DNA of 46,594 bases from Paraburkholderia sp. C35 (GCF_003121405.1 NZ_QBUY01000040.1:1-46594), one strand, 5' to 3'. Positions 1 through 8,417 are shown, numbered from the stretch's first letter. Translations and numbers: made by a program. Notes: generated by a model from the sequence alone, not told the origin.

Positions 1-13
1 AACTCTTCAGTTC
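1..13 (-). rRNA. rrs: 16S rRNA, first ~13 nt only (continues beyond left edge)
   Basis: Read on the minus strand, the window ends with GAACTGAAGAGTT, the conserved 5' end of bacterial 16S rRNA (E. coli has AAATTGAAGAGTT). Only these bases are inside the window; the rest of the rRNA operon lies to the left. The leader, boxA and two promoter-like elements immediately upstream support the call. The exact mature 5' nucleotide is uncertain by one or two bases. Confidence 0.88.
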
Positions 14-272
14 AAACCTGTTACTGTTTTTCGGTTTCGTTAGAAACCGGTCGCTCACTCAAAATCACTGACGAAAGTTTCGATCGAGTTTCTCAACCCT
101 AACGAACCTTCCTCAATTACTTCTGCGTGAGACTCGATTACTTTCGCTATATCGGCGACCCGAAGATCACCGTGCGTCGCCATCGAGCACCCACACTTAT
201 CGGCTGTTGATTTTTAAAGAACATTCGCGAGAAGCGCCTTGCTTTCACCGCGTTGCTGCGTCAGCAGCAGAG
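14..272 (-). promoter_or_regulatory. rRNA operon leader with boxA antitermination element
   Basis: This is the transcribed leader between the proximal promoter and the 16S 5' end. On the minus strand it contains TGTTCTTTAAAAA at 223-211, very close to the E. coli rrn boxA (TGCTCTTTAACAA), which recruits NusB/S10 antitermination factors. The rest is non-coding leader whose sequences near the 16S end would pair with the 3' flank during RNase III processing. That partner lies outside the window, so the pairing cannot be seen here. Confidence 0.75.
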
Positions 273-279
273 AAACGAG

Positions 280-308
280 ATTATGAAGAACCTTTTTCGT
301 TTCGTCAA
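280..308 (-). promoter_or_regulatory. rrn proximal promoter
   Basis: The minus strand has a -35 TTGACG (308-303), a 17-bp spacer and a -10 CATAAT (285-280), giving a predicted start near 273. An A/T-rich stretch lies just upstream of the -35 (about 309-320), as expected of an UP element. It sits about 260 bp ahead of the 16S 5' end, with boxA between. Confidence 0.75.
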
Positions 309-418
309 CCGGTTTTTTTAGCATCGCCTGAAAAACCTTGCTGACTCACGACCGCGCCGTTTCTGCCGCGGCCCCGCTCCGCTGCGCCCAACCACTGCGC
401 TACCGAACGAGGACGCGA

Positions 419-447
419 ATCTTAGGCCATCCCGCGCCCCGTGACAA
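419..447 (-). promoter_or_regulatory. rrn distal promoter
   Basis: A second minus-strand promoter has -35 TTGTCA (447-442), a 17-bp spacer and -10 TAAGAT (424-419). It lies about 140 bp upstream of the proximal one, giving the tandem P1/P2 layout common for rRNA operons. It also lies just past the stop of the co-oriented SGNH hydrolase gene at 476, so read-through from that gene is possible. No terminator is visible between them. Confidence 0.6.
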
Positions 448-475
448 GGGTGTGACGCAAAGATTTTTCAAACCA

Positions 476-1750
476 TCACTTCTTCGCTGCGCCAACCACT
501 GCTTGCAATGAGATCGCGTCCGCCATCGCCGTGTAGCCGGCGTCGCTTGGATGGATCTGGTCGCCGCTGTCGAACGTCCGGCGCAGGCGGGTCGGATCGG
601 CGGGATCGCGCAGCGCTGCGTCGAAATCGACGACGCCGTCGAAGGCATGGCCTGTCCGGATCCATTGATTGATCTCTGTCCGGATCGCCTCGCGCTGCGG
701 TGGCAACGCCGCAGGCGTCAGGGTCGCGCCATAGATCTTTACGCCGCGAGCATGCGCCGCCGCAATCACGCGCTTGTATCCGCTGATCAGACTATCCGCC
801 GTCACCTGCGTGTGCGGCGCATCGCAATCCAGTCCGGCGCGCGTCGGCATGGCAGCGAAATTGATGTCGTTAATGCCGATCAGCAGGATCACTGTCTTCA
901 CGCCCGGCTGCGCCAGCACGTCCCGTCCGAATCTCGACGCGAGCGCGTCGCCGTAGCAAGGCGAATCCGATAGCAGCCGGTTTCCGCTGATGCCGAGATT
1001 GACCACGCCAATCGACCTGTCGCCGCTTTGCCCGACCCGTCGCGCCAGCGCATCCGGCCAGCGGCGATTCTGGTTCAGGCTCGAGCGCATGCCGTCGGTG
1101 ATGGAGTCGCCGATCGCCGCCACCGTCGCCGACGAACTCGCCTCAACCTGCAAACCCGTTATCCATGCGAATTGCGTGAACCGCTGCCGGTAAGCGTCGG
1201 CGGAAGCATCGCCAGCATGATTGCCCGGTGACGACACATAGTTAACCTGATTCGAGACGCGATGCCACGCCGCCAGCTCCTGCTCGCGCCCCATATAACT
1301 GCTCACGGCGTACGGCGCGCCCGCGGAAACCTGCATGTGTACGGGATCGCTATCGATCTCACCACCCGCCGGCACGCTCACTCCCGCTTTTCCGCCGAAC
1401 GTCACCCGCGCCTCGGTTCCCGGCTGCGCGGCCGCGCTCGCGCCTGTGGCTGAACGCGCGATCCGCAGATCCTCGATAACGAGCGGCGACTTCCCGTACG
1501 CATTACTTATATGGAGACGCACGACCTCACCCGACAGCGTCGGATACACAATCTGACGAACCGTGCGCCCCGCGACTTCAGGCGTCCGGTACAGCGGAGG
1601 CGGATTGGAGATTTGCGGAATCGGCTGAAGTGCGGTCGCCCAGGCCGTTACCCACGGCGATGAGCTTTCCGCAGCGAACGCAGGAACCGACAACAGACTG
1701 ATAGAAGACAAAACCGCGCCACACGCGACGGCGAGAGAACGAGTGGTCAT
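476..1750 (-). CDS. Exported SGNH/GDSL-family hydrolase
   Basis: The 424-aa protein has a clear Sec signal peptide (residues 1-~26, hydrophobic core ending AFA). An N-terminal beta-rich part of about 180 residues follows, then an SGNH hydrolase domain. Visible catalytic blocks are GDSITDG (nucleophile Ser216), GISGN (oxyanion Gly), GINDIN (Asn) and DQIHPSD near the C-terminus (Asp397, His400). The family cleaves ester bonds in acyl or carbohydrate substrates, and some members act on polysaccharides. A periplasmic or secreted esterase is therefore likely, but the substrate cannot be read from sequence. The gene runs towards the rRNA promoters and is divergent from paaA. No operon partner is apparent. 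Confidence 0.85.
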   Translation of the reverse strand: MTTRSLAVACGAVLSSISLLSVPAFAAESSSPWVTAWATALQPIPQISNPPPLYRTPEVAGRTVRQIVYPTLSGEVVRLHISNAYGKSPLVIEDLRIARSATGASAAAQPGTEARVTFGGKAGVSVPAGGEIDSDPVHMQVSAGAPYAVSSYMGREQELAAWHRVSNQVNYVSSPGNHAGDASADAYRQRFTQFAWITGLQVEASSSATVAAIGDSITDGMRSSLNQNRRWPDALARRVGQSGDRSIGVVNLGISGNRLLSDSPCYGDALASRFGRDVLAQPGVKTVILLIGINDINFAAMPTRAGLDCDAPHTQVTADSLISGYKRVIAAAHARGVKIYGATLTPAALPPQREAIRTEINQWIRTGHAFDGVVDFDAALRDPADPTRLRRTFDSGDQIHPSDAGYTAMADAISLQAVVGAAKK

Positions 1751-1858
1751 TGCGACTGATCGGTAAAAGGACGGTGGAAAAAGGTTGAGAACCGAAGCCG
1801 CCCATTGTGCACGATTGCATAGTGCAAACCCCTACCAATCCATCTCGAAAAATTTATT

Positions 1859-1884
1859 AACCGACCGGACGGTTGGTTTATACT
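1859..1884 (+). promoter_or_regulatory. paaA operator and promoter (probable PaaR site)
   Basis: AACCGACCGGACGGTTGGTT at 1859-1878 is an imperfect palindrome; 8 of the 10 base pairs about the centre match. A -10-like TATACT at 1879-1884 abuts its right arm, so a bound repressor would block RNA polymerase. Known biology: paa operons of betaproteobacteria are repressed by a TetR-family regulator and induced by phenylacetyl-CoA. The TetR gene at 6788, downstream of the operon, is the natural partner. The assignment of this palindrome to that protein is inference. Confidence 0.65.
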
Positions 1885-1920
1885 GCCGGACACACACTAC
1901 TCATGACGAGAGCGTTCGAC

Positions 1921-2919
1921 ATGTACACGCAATCCCTCGACATTCCAGGCAACGTCGCCCCGCTCGACGCAGCTGCCGGTTCACCCGATCAAGCCCGTTT
2001 CGATGCAGTCATGGAAGCAGACGGCAAGATCGAGGCACAAGACTGGATGCCTGACGCGTATCGCAAGACGCTGGTGCGTCAGATCTCCCAGCACGCGCAC
2101 TCCGAAATCGTCGGCATGCTGCCGGAAGGAAACTGGATCACGCGCGCGCCGAGCCTCAAGCGCAAGGCGATCCTGCTGGCGAAGGTGCAAGACGAAGGCG
2201 GTCACGGTCTCTATCTGTATAGCGCGGCCGAAACGCTCGGCGTCACGCGCGACCAGATGATCGACGCGCTGCATTCGGGCAAGGCGAAGTACTCGAGCAT
2301 CTTCAATTACCCGACGCCGACCTGGGCGGACGTGGGCGTGATCGGCTGGCTGGTCGACGGCGCGGCGATCATGAACCAGATTCCGCTGTGCCGGTGCACG
2401 TACGGTCCGTACGCACGCGCGATGATCCGGATCTGCAAGGAAGAGTCGTTCCATCAGCGCCAGGGCTTCGACGCATTGCTCGCGATGATGAAAGGCACCG
2501 ACGCCCAGCGCGAACTCGTCCAGCAGGCGGTGAACCGCTGGTGGTATCCCGTGCTGATGATGTTCGGCCCGAGCGACAAGGATTCCGTGCACAGCAACCA
2601 GTCGGCGAAGTGGGGCATCAAACGCATCACGAACGACGACCTGCGTCAGAAATTCGTCGATGCAACCGTCGAACAGGCCAAGGTGCTCGGCGTGACGTTG
2701 CCCGACGAAAACCTCAAGTGGAACGAGGCACGCGGCCACTACGACTACAGCGCCCTCGATTGGGATGAATTCTGGCGCGGCGTCACCGGCGACGGCCCGT
2801 GCAACAAGGAACGCCTCGCCACCCGCGTGAAAGCACACAACGACGGCGCCTGGGTCCGCGAAGCCGCCCTCGCCCATGCCGAAAAACAGCGCCAGCGCGC
2901 GCAGCAACACGCCGCCTGA
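1921..2919 (+). CDS. paaA: Phenylacetyl-CoA 1,2-epoxidase catalytic subunit PaaA
   Basis: PaaA is the catalytic di-iron subunit of the PaaABCE monooxygenase, which turns phenylacetyl-CoA into its ring-1,2-epoxide, the first ring-attacking step of the aerobic phenylacetate pathway. The 332-aa product carries the family core (QDWMPDAYRKTL, HAHSEIVGMLPEGNWITRAP) and both E-x2-H iron motifs (DEGGH and KEESFH). Start choice: the in-frame GTG at 1873 lies inside the operator and is excluded. ATG 1903 would leave only a dozen untranslated bases. ATG 1921 has a purine-rich ACGAGAG at a good distance and is preferred. It is the first gene of paaABCDE. Confidence 0.93.
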   Translation: MYTQSLDIPGNVAPLDAAAGSPDQARFDAVMEADGKIEAQDWMPDAYRKTLVRQISQHAHSEIVGMLPEGNWITRAPSLKRKAILLAKVQDEGGHGLYLYSAAETLGVTRDQMIDALHSGKAKYSSIFNYPTPTWADVGVIGWLVDGAAIMNQIPLCRCTYGPYARAMIRICKEESFHQRQGFDALLAMMKGTDAQRELVQQAVNRWWYPVLMMFGPSDKDSVHSNQSAKWGIKRITNDDLRQKFVDATVEQAKVLGVTLPDENLKWNEARGHYDYSALDWDEFWRGVTGDGPCNKERLATRVKAHNDGAWVREAALAHAEKQRQRAQQHAA

Positions 2920-2958
2920 GCGGCATCCCCGAATCTGGAAGGACGGAAGGAGATAGCG

Positions 2959-3243
2959 ATGAACAAGGAATGGCCGATCTGGGAAGTCTTCGTGCGCAGC
3001 AAGCAGGGACTCGATCACAAGCATTGCGGTAGCCTGCACGCGTCGGACGCGTCGATGGCGCTGCGCATGGCGCGCGATGTCTACACGCGCCGCCAGGAAG
3101 GCGTGAGCATCTGGGTGGTGCCGTCGTCGGCGATCACGGCCTCGGCGCCGGAAGACAAGGCAGAACTGTTCGAACCGGCTGGCGACAAGATCTATCGCCA
3201 CCCGACGTTCTATCAGCTGCCCGACGAAGTCAACCACATGTAA
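2959..3243 (+). CDS. paaB: Phenylacetyl-CoA epoxidase subunit PaaB
   Basis: This is the small 94-aa PaaB subunit, starting MNKEWPIWEVFVRSKQGLDH and keeping the family pattern of a short beta-rich protein that bridges the PaaAC heterodimers. It has no catalytic residues of its own; in the known complex it is structural. A strong ribosome site (GGAAGGAG) precedes the start. It lies 39 bp after paaA and 9 bp before paaC, consistent with one transcript. Confidence 0.93.
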   Translation: MNKEWPIWEVFVRSKQGLDHKHCGSLHASDASMALRMARDVYTRRQEGVSIWVVPSSAITASAPEDKAELFEPAGDKIYRHPTFYQLPDEVNHM

Positions 3244-3252
3244 GCGCGCGTC

Positions 3253-4056
3253 ATGACTACCACGCCCCAACATCTCGCCTACGTGCTGCGACTCGCCGAT
3301 ACCGCGCTGATCCTCGGTCAGCGCAATGCCGAATGGTGCGGTCACGGCCCGATTCTCGAAGAAGACATCGCGCTGTCGAACATGAGCCTCGATCTGATCG
3401 GTCAGGCGCGTTTGCTGTACGGCCACGCCGCTGATCTCGAAAAGACGCTGACGGGCACAAGCCGCACGGAAGACGACTACGCGTTTTTCCGCGCCGAGCG
3501 CGAGTTCGCGAACTACACGCTGTCGGAACTGCCGCATGTCGGGCCGCTCGCCGGCACAGCGAAGACGGACAAGGATTACGCCGTCACGATCGTGCGTAAT
3601 TTCCTGTACTCGACGCTGATGCTGCATGTCTGGTCGGCGCTGACGGGTTCGTCGGACGAGCAACTCGCTGCAATCGCCGCCAAGTCGATCAAGGAAACGC
3701 AATACCACGTTCACCACTCGCGTGAATGGCTGGTGCGTTTCGGCGACGGCACGGAGGAATCGCATCGCCGCGCGCAGGCTGCACTGGATTATCTGATCCC
3801 GTACACCCGCGAGTTCTTCAGCGCCGACGCGACGGAAGACGCCATCGCGGCCGCCGGCATCGGTCCGAAGACATCGGAACTGGAAGCGCTGTGGCTCGAA
3901 GACGTGCGCGCCGCGCTCGACGAAGCGACCCTCACGCTGCCCGAACCCGTCAAGCACGTCACTACAGGCAAGCACGGCGAGCATTCGGAGCACATGGGCT
4001 TCCTGCTCGCCGAAATGCAGAGCCTCGCGCGCCAGCATCCGGGCGCAAGCTGGTAA
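3253..4056 (+). CDS. paaC: Phenylacetyl-CoA epoxidase structural subunit PaaC
   Basis: The 267-aa PaaC is the ferritin-like partner of PaaA in the epoxidase. The sequence shows the helical ferritin-like pattern with family stretches such as LADTALILGQRNAEWCGHGP, LDLIGQARLLYGHAA and KETQYHVHHSREWLVRFGDG. Family members are homologous to PaaA, but the second metal site is non-catalytic in PaaC. The C-terminal KHGEHSEHMGFLLAEMQ segment is typical. It sits tightly between paaB and paaD. Confidence 0.93.
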   Translation: MTTTPQHLAYVLRLADTALILGQRNAEWCGHGPILEEDIALSNMSLDLIGQARLLYGHAADLEKTLTGTSRTEDDYAFFRAEREFANYTLSELPHVGPLAGTAKTDKDYAVTIVRNFLYSTLMLHVWSALTGSSDEQLAAIAAKSIKETQYHVHHSREWLVRFGDGTEESHRRAQAALDYLIPYTREFFSADATEDAIAAAGIGPKTSELEALWLEDVRAALDEATLTLPEPVKHVTTGKHGEHSEHMGFLLAEMQSLARQHPGASW

Positions 4057-4084
4057 TCCGTCGGTTCAACAGGTGAATTCCACG

Positions 4085-4642
4085 ATGACTTCGACCGCTC
4101 AAACCGCCACCGCCGTATCGAACCACGCGCTTGCTCAGGCGTGGGCCGTGCTCGAGGCAGTGCCCGATCCGGAAATCCCCGTCGTGTCGATCCGCGAGCT
4201 GGGCATTCTGCGCGACGTGCGCCATGCTGCCGACGGCGCGCTCGAAGTCGTCATTACGCCGACGTACTCGGGTTGCCCGGCTATGTCGCAGATTGCGGAA
4301 GACATCGGCCTTGCGCTCGACGCGGCCGGTTTTGGCCCGCATCGCGTCGAAACCGTGCTCGCGCCCGCGTGGACCACCGACTGGATCACCGACGACGCCC
4401 GCGAAAAACTGCGCGCCTACGGCATTGCGCCGCCGACGGGCAACTGCGGTAGCGGCGAGCAACAAGCCGGATCGAAAGAGAAAGTGATCCGCTTCGTGCC
4501 GCGCTCGCTGCCCGCGCCCGCCTGCCCGCGCTGCGGCTCGAAACACACGGAACGCCTCGCGCAATTCGGCTCGACTGCCTGCAAGGCGCTGTACCGCTGC
4601 ATCGACTGCCGCGAACCCTTCGACTACTTCAAACCGTACTGA
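4085..4642 (+). CDS. paaD: Phenylacetate degradation protein PaaD (Fe-S maturation)
   Basis: This 185-aa protein has an N-terminal MIP18/DUF59 domain (about residues 15-110; VPDPEIPVVSIRELGILRDV) and a C-terminal zinc-finger-like segment with two Cys pairs (CPRCGS, then CIDCRE). PaaD proteins are thought to help assemble the iron-sulfur cluster of the PaaE reductase; it is not part of the purified epoxidase. A GTG at 4073 could add four residues, but ATG 4085 is the likelier start. The stop is one base from the paaE start, indicating translational coupling. Confidence 0.9.
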   Translation: MTSTAQTATAVSNHALAQAWAVLEAVPDPEIPVVSIRELGILRDVRHAADGALEVVITPTYSGCPAMSQIAEDIGLALDAAGFGPHRVETVLAPAWTTDWITDDAREKLRAYGIAPPTGNCGSGEQQAGSKEKVIRFVPRSLPAPACPRCGSKHTERLAQFGSTACKALYRCIDCREPFDYFKPY

Positions 4643-4643
4643 T

Positions 4644-5732
4644 ATGGCCACCCCGCAATTTCATCCGCTGCGCATCCGGGAAGTGCGGCCCGAAACCGCC
4701 GACGCGGTTTCCGTCGCCTTCGAAGTCCCCGTCGAACTGCGCGAGCAGTATCGCTTCACGCAGGGCCAGTTCGTCACGCTGAAGACGCATATCGACGGTG
4801 AGGAAACCCGCCGTTCGTATTCGATCTGCGTCGGCGTCACCGATTATGACCGCGACGGCGAACTGCGCATCGGCATCAAGCGCGTGCGCGGCGGCCGTTT
4901 CTCGAATTTCGCGTTCGATACGCTGCAACCCGGCCACACCATCGAAGTCATGACGCCGGATGGCCGCTTCTTCACGCACCTGAACGCTGACCACGGCAAG
5001 CAATATGTCGCCTTCTCGGGCGGCTCGGGCATCACGCCTGTGCTGGCGATCGTCAAGTCGACGCTCGAACTCGAACCGCGCAGCACCTTCACGCTGATCT
5101 ACGGCAACCGCAGCGTCGACCAGATCATGTTCGCGGAAGAACTCGAAGATCTGAAGAACCGCTTCATGAACCGCTTCGTGCTGTATCACGTGCTGTCGGA
5201 CGATATCCAGGACGTCGAGCTGTTCAACGGCGTGCTCGATCAGGCGAAATGCGCGTCGTTCCTCGAAACGCTGGTGCCGGCGGATTCAATCGACGAAGCG
5301 TTCATCTGCGGCCCTGCGCCGATGATGGATGCAGCCGAGGCCGCGCTGAAGGCCGCCGACGTGCCGCAAGCGCAAGTGCACGTCGAGCGTTTCGGCACAC
5401 CGCTGCCGCAGGCAGGCGTACCCATCGCCGAAATCACCGACGACACGCCGACAGCCGATCTCGAAATCGTGCTCGACGGCAAAAAGCGCAAGCTGCGTCT
5501 GCCGTATCAGGGCTTGAGCGTGCTCGACGTCGGCCTGCGTGCCGGGTTGGCGCTGCCGTATGCGTGCAAGGGCGGCGTCTGCTGCACTTGTCGCGCGAAG
5601 GTGATCGAAGGCGAAGTGAAGATGGAAAAGAACTACACGCTGGAAGAACACGAAATCCGCGACGGCTTCGTGTTGACCTGCCAGTGTCATCCCATCAGCG
5701 ACAAGGTCGTGGTCAGTTACGACGAACGTTGA
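4644..5732 (+). CDS. paaE: Phenylacetyl-CoA epoxidase reductase PaaE
   Basis: The 362-aa electron-transfer subunit passes electrons from NAD(P)H to the PaaA di-iron centre. Domain order is an FAD-binding ferredoxin-reductase barrel (about 1-110, with RRSYSICVG), an NAD-binding region (about 110-230, SGGSGITPVLAI), then a C-terminal plant-type 2Fe-2S ferredoxin. All four cluster cysteines are visible: Cys308, Cys313, Cys316 and Cys346, with spacing C-x4-C-x2-C-x29-C. It is the last gene of the operon and is followed by a terminator-like hairpin at 5833. Confidence 0.94.
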   Translation: MATPQFHPLRIREVRPETADAVSVAFEVPVELREQYRFTQGQFVTLKTHIDGEETRRSYSICVGVTDYDRDGELRIGIKRVRGGRFSNFAFDTLQPGHTIEVMTPDGRFFTHLNADHGKQYVAFSGGSGITPVLAIVKSTLELEPRSTFTLIYGNRSVDQIMFAEELEDLKNRFMNRFVLYHVLSDDIQDVELFNGVLDQAKCASFLETLVPADSIDEAFICGPAPMMDAAEAALKAADVPQAQVHVERFGTPLPQAGVPIAEITDDTPTADLEIVLDGKKRKLRLPYQGLSVLDVGLRAGLALPYACKGGVCCTCRAKVIEGEVKMEKNYTLEEHEIRDGFVLTCQCHPISDKVVVSYDER

Positions 5733-5832
5733 GGTTCGCCGGGCGCGCGGCCCGAGCTGGTTATATCCGCGCGCCGTGCACCGACTGTGCGCATGGTCGC
5801 TTTCGGCACGCACGCGATCCGCTTACACTAGG

Positions 5833-5877
5833 GGCCGCCCGTCACAGGAGTGTCACTCCTTCGGCGAGCGGCCTTTT
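5833..5877 (+). terminator. Probable terminator after paaE
   Basis: Outer arms GGCCGC (5833-5838) and GCGGCC (5868-5873) enclose a second perfect hairpin, AGGAG / CTCCT (5846-5860). TTTTGGTTTT follows. The nested stem with a T-rich tail suggests termination of the paa transcript ahead of the DUF1835 gene. Confidence 0.6.
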
Positions 5878-5954
5878 GGTTTTGTCCGTGACCGGACTGA
5901 ACCACGCCTTGAAGTGCCATCGAGCGGCGCCGGAACCGCCACATCAAAAGGACC

Positions 5955-6770
5955 ATGAGCACGATTCACATCACCAATGGCGATGTTGCTGCCGATTCCC
6001 TGCGCACGGCGCTCCGCGATGCGCGCCGCAGCGACACTGTGCTGGCGCTGCGCGACGATCTGGCCGTCGGGCCATTAACTGGCGTGGATGACGCGCCGTC
6101 CGGGCGCGCCGCGTTCTGGCAAAGCGTGGCTGGCGACGCGACGCGTGATTTCGTCGCCGGATTCGATGCACAGGCGCGCGAACTGAATGCCGTCATCGAC
6201 GGTACGGAACACGTGGTCGTGTGGCACGGCCAGAGCGCCGCCGATCAACTGACGCTGCGGCGCGTCTGCTTCCATCTGCGAGAAATGCCGCAGCGGCTCA
6301 ACGAAGTGCGGCTGTCCATCGACGATCTCACAGACGATGCCAGCGCACCGCTGCGCCGTCCCGATCAGGCGACTTCCGTCGGCATGTTCGCACCTGAGCT
6401 GCTGCGAAAGCGACTGCCTTCCGCCGCGCCGATCTCGGTGCTGCGTATCGGCAGGCTCGCGCTCGAATGGCAGGAAGTGAAACAGGCCAACGCCGAACTG
6501 CGTCGCTGGCGCGACAACACTTTCACGAGCGCCACATTCGCCGAACTGGACGGACGGATCCTCGAACACGCCGTTGACGGCTGGCAACCCGCAGGACGCG
6601 TCGCGGCTCACTTGATGGCCGCCGATAACGGCTTGCTGGTCAGCGACAGCCTCGTGCTGTGGCGCCTGCGCGAGCTTGCCGCCAGCGGCGTCGTGCAGTT
6701 GCGCGGCGACATGCAGAATTGGCGCTCGCAGGAAATGAACGTCACGCACGCCACCCTTTCTCCCGTTTAA
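5955..6770 (+). CDS. DUF1835-type protein
   Basis: A 271-aa cytoplasmic protein whose start (STIHITNGDVAADSLR) and following LALRDDLAVGPL segment match the DUF1835 pattern; function unknown. No signal peptide, membrane segment or catalytic motif is visible. The remainder (about 130-271) resembles the DUF3658-like tail common in this family. Its stop is 17 bp before the TetR regulator start, so the two are probably co-transcribed downstream of paaABCDE. This context hints at, but does not prove, a link to phenylacetate metabolism or its control. Confidence 0.75.
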   Translation: MSTIHITNGDVAADSLRTALRDARRSDTVLALRDDLAVGPLTGVDDAPSGRAAFWQSVAGDATRDFVAGFDAQARELNAVIDGTEHVVVWHGQSAADQLTLRRVCFHLREMPQRLNEVRLSIDDLTDDASAPLRRPDQATSVGMFAPELLRKRLPSAAPISVLRIGRLALEWQEVKQANAELRRWRDNTFTSATFAELDGRILEHAVDGWQPAGRVAAHLMAADNGLLVSDSLVLWRLRELAASGVVQLRGDMQNWRSQEMNVTHATLSPV

Positions 6771-6787
6771 GACCAATCACAACAATC

Positions 6788-7402
6788 ATGGCCCGTACAC
6801 GAGCCCCAGACCACGAGAGCCAGCGCGACCAGATCCTGGAACTGGCCGCCGCGAAATTCGCCCAGACGAGTTATCCGAGTACGTCGATGGCCGACCTGGC
6901 CGCGGCGAGCGGCACCTCGAAAGCGCGTCTCTATCACTATTACGAGAGCAAGGAAGCGATTCTCTTCGACCTGCTCGACCGCTACACGAAACGGCTGATG
7001 CTGATCATCGCCGAGGTGGAAGGCGCGAGCCAGCGGCGCGGGCTGACCGAACGTGAAACGTTCGCCGAACTGATCCGCGAGTTTCTGTCCGAGTACGAGA
7101 CTTCGCACAGCCGGCATGTCGCGCTGCTGAACGACGTCAAATATCTGGTCGAGTCGCAGCGCGAGATCGTGTTGAACCGGCAGCGCGACGTGGTCGCCGC
7201 GTTCGCGCGTCAACTGGAACGCGCTTATCCGGACCGCGTGTCGCGCGATAACCAGACTGCGCTCACGATGATGGTGTTCGGGATGATCAACTGGACTTTC
7301 ACGTGGCTGAAACCGGGTGGGAAGATGGGTTATCGCGAGTTCGCGGAACAGGTGGTCGCGATGGTGGACCATGGTCTGGCCAACGGTACGCTGCCCAGTT
7401 AA
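6788..7402 (+). CDS. paaR: TetR-family regulator, probable PaaR
   Basis: The 204-aa protein has an N-terminal TetR helix-turn-helix (about residues 10-57; AAKFAQTSYPSTSMADLAAASGTSKARLYHYYESKEAIL) and an all-helical ligand domain. TetR proteins next to paa genes in betaproteobacteria repress the pathway and release DNA on binding phenylacetyl-CoA. The palindrome at 1859-1878 is the likely operator. The ATG at 6788 is preferred because the long upstream extension in this frame overlaps the DUF1835 gene. The symbol rests on context plus family, not on a search. Confidence 0.75.
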   Translation: MARTRAPDHESQRDQILELAAAKFAQTSYPSTSMADLAAASGTSKARLYHYYESKEAILFDLLDRYTKRLMLIIAEVEGASQRRGLTERETFAELIREFLSEYETSHSRHVALLNDVKYLVESQREIVLNRQRDVVAAFARQLERAYPDRVSRDNQTALTMMVFGMINWTFTWLKPGGKMGYREFAEQVVAMVDHGLANGTLPS

Positions 7403-7579
7403 CGCCCGTCTCGAACGCTGTCACGCGCGATAGCGATGCTGTATCACAGCAATTACCATGCCGCCGTTGCGACAAGGCGACGCAGCGGTCGCGCACGATC
7501 ATTCGCAAATTTATTCATTAAAAACAATAAGATAAATAATTGCGCGCATAATTTTAGACTGCACGCTCGGCACGTTTCA

Positions 7580-7618
7580 GGGTTTTCCCTAGGGAGAATT
7601 CGGGTTTTCCATTAGAAT
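7580..7618 (+). promoter_or_regulatory. Promoter with paired GGGTTTTCC elements
   Basis: GGGTTTTCC occurs at 7580-7588 and again at 7602-7610, exactly 22 bp apart (two helical turns). A good -10 (TAGAAT, 7613-7618) follows, but no -35 hexamer is recognisable. This layout suggests an activator-dependent promoter for the GNAT gene, with a predicted start near 7625. The regulator is unknown. The rest of 7403-7579 is A/T-rich with no further feature seen. Confidence 0.45.
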
Positions 7619-7663
7619 GCTTATTGCGGCGCGTCATGCCGCTTAGCTATAGGAGAACCCACC

Positions 7664-8329
7664 ATGAAACTGCAAACTGTCCGCGCCGCCGAGCCGATCG
7701 CTGTCGATCGCCTGCTGAACGTCGCCGGCCGCGCGCCGGTTCTGGTCCGGGAACTCGGCGAGAAAGACCGCGAGCGCCTGCTCAACCACTTCCTCCAACT
7801 CGACGAAGACGATCGCCTGCTGCGCTTCGGTCAGGTCACGCCGGATCACGTCATCGAAAACTACGTTCGCACGCTGGATTTCGGCCGCGACACCGTGTTT
7901 GGCGTGTTCGACCGTCAGCTGCGACTGGTCGGCGTCGGTCATCTGGCCTATCTGCCCGTCGATGGCGACACGCGTACGGCTGAGTTCGGCGTGTCGGTGT
8001 CGGAAAGCGTGCGCGGTCAGGGCATCGGCACGCGCCTGTTCGAGCGCGCTGCGATCCGCAGCCGCAACACGCACGTCACCACGCTGTACATCCACTGCCT
8101 GTCGCGCAACACGACGATGATGCATATCGCCAAGAAGGCCGGCATGAAGATCGAATATGCGTACGGCGAAGCCGATGCATATCTGACGCTCGCACCGGCA
8201 GATCAGAACAGCATCATCTCGGAAATGCTGCAGGAACAGGCCGCCGTGTTCGACTATGTGCTCAAGCGCCAGGCGCGCAACACGTCGAAGCTGATCGAGT
8301 CGTTTATCCCGACGGCGATCGCGGCGTAA
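7664..8329 (+). CDS. GNAT-family N-acetyltransferase
   Basis: A 221-aa soluble protein with a GNAT core at about residues 30-165. The acetyl-CoA pyrophosphate loop is clear (VRGQGIGTRLFERA, the Q/R-x2-G-x-G/A motif), preceded by the beta-strand AEFGVSVSESV. A C-terminal extension of about 55 residues follows the fold. The family transfers acetyl groups to amines on small molecules or proteins; the substrate is not readable here. AGGAGAACCCACC precedes the ATG. It is a single gene between its own promoter and a strong terminator. Confidence 0.85.
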   Translation: MKLQTVRAAEPIAVDRLLNVAGRAPVLVRELGEKDRERLLNHFLQLDEDDRLLRFGQVTPDHVIENYVRTLDFGRDTVFGVFDRQLRLVGVGHLAYLPVDGDTRTAEFGVSVSESVRGQGIGTRLFERAAIRSRNTHVTTLYIHCLSRNTTMMHIAKKAGMKIEYAYGEADAYLTLAPADQNSIISEMLQEQAAVFDYVLKRQARNTSKLIESFIPTAIAA

Positions 8330-8350
8330 GACTCAGCGCCAAAGAACATC

Positions 8351-8385
8351 AAAGGGCGGCTCGCAATCGAGCCGCCCTTTTCTTT
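8351..8385 (+). terminator. Rho-independent terminator after GNAT gene
   Basis: A perfect 13-bp stem (arms 8351-8363 and 8368-8380, AAAGGGCGGCTCG and complement) has a 4-base loop and is followed by T-rich TCTTTT. The A-run on the left arm means it could also act on the minus strand for the converging Lrp-type gene. Confidence 0.88.
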
Positions 8386-8417
8386 TGCTCGCCGCATTTG
8401 CTCACCACTTCCGCCGC

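Noticed and set aside
1981..4038. A 685-codon open frame antisense to paaA-paaC
   Set aside because: Same shadow effect; residues are dominated by Arg, Val and His with no recognisable fold.
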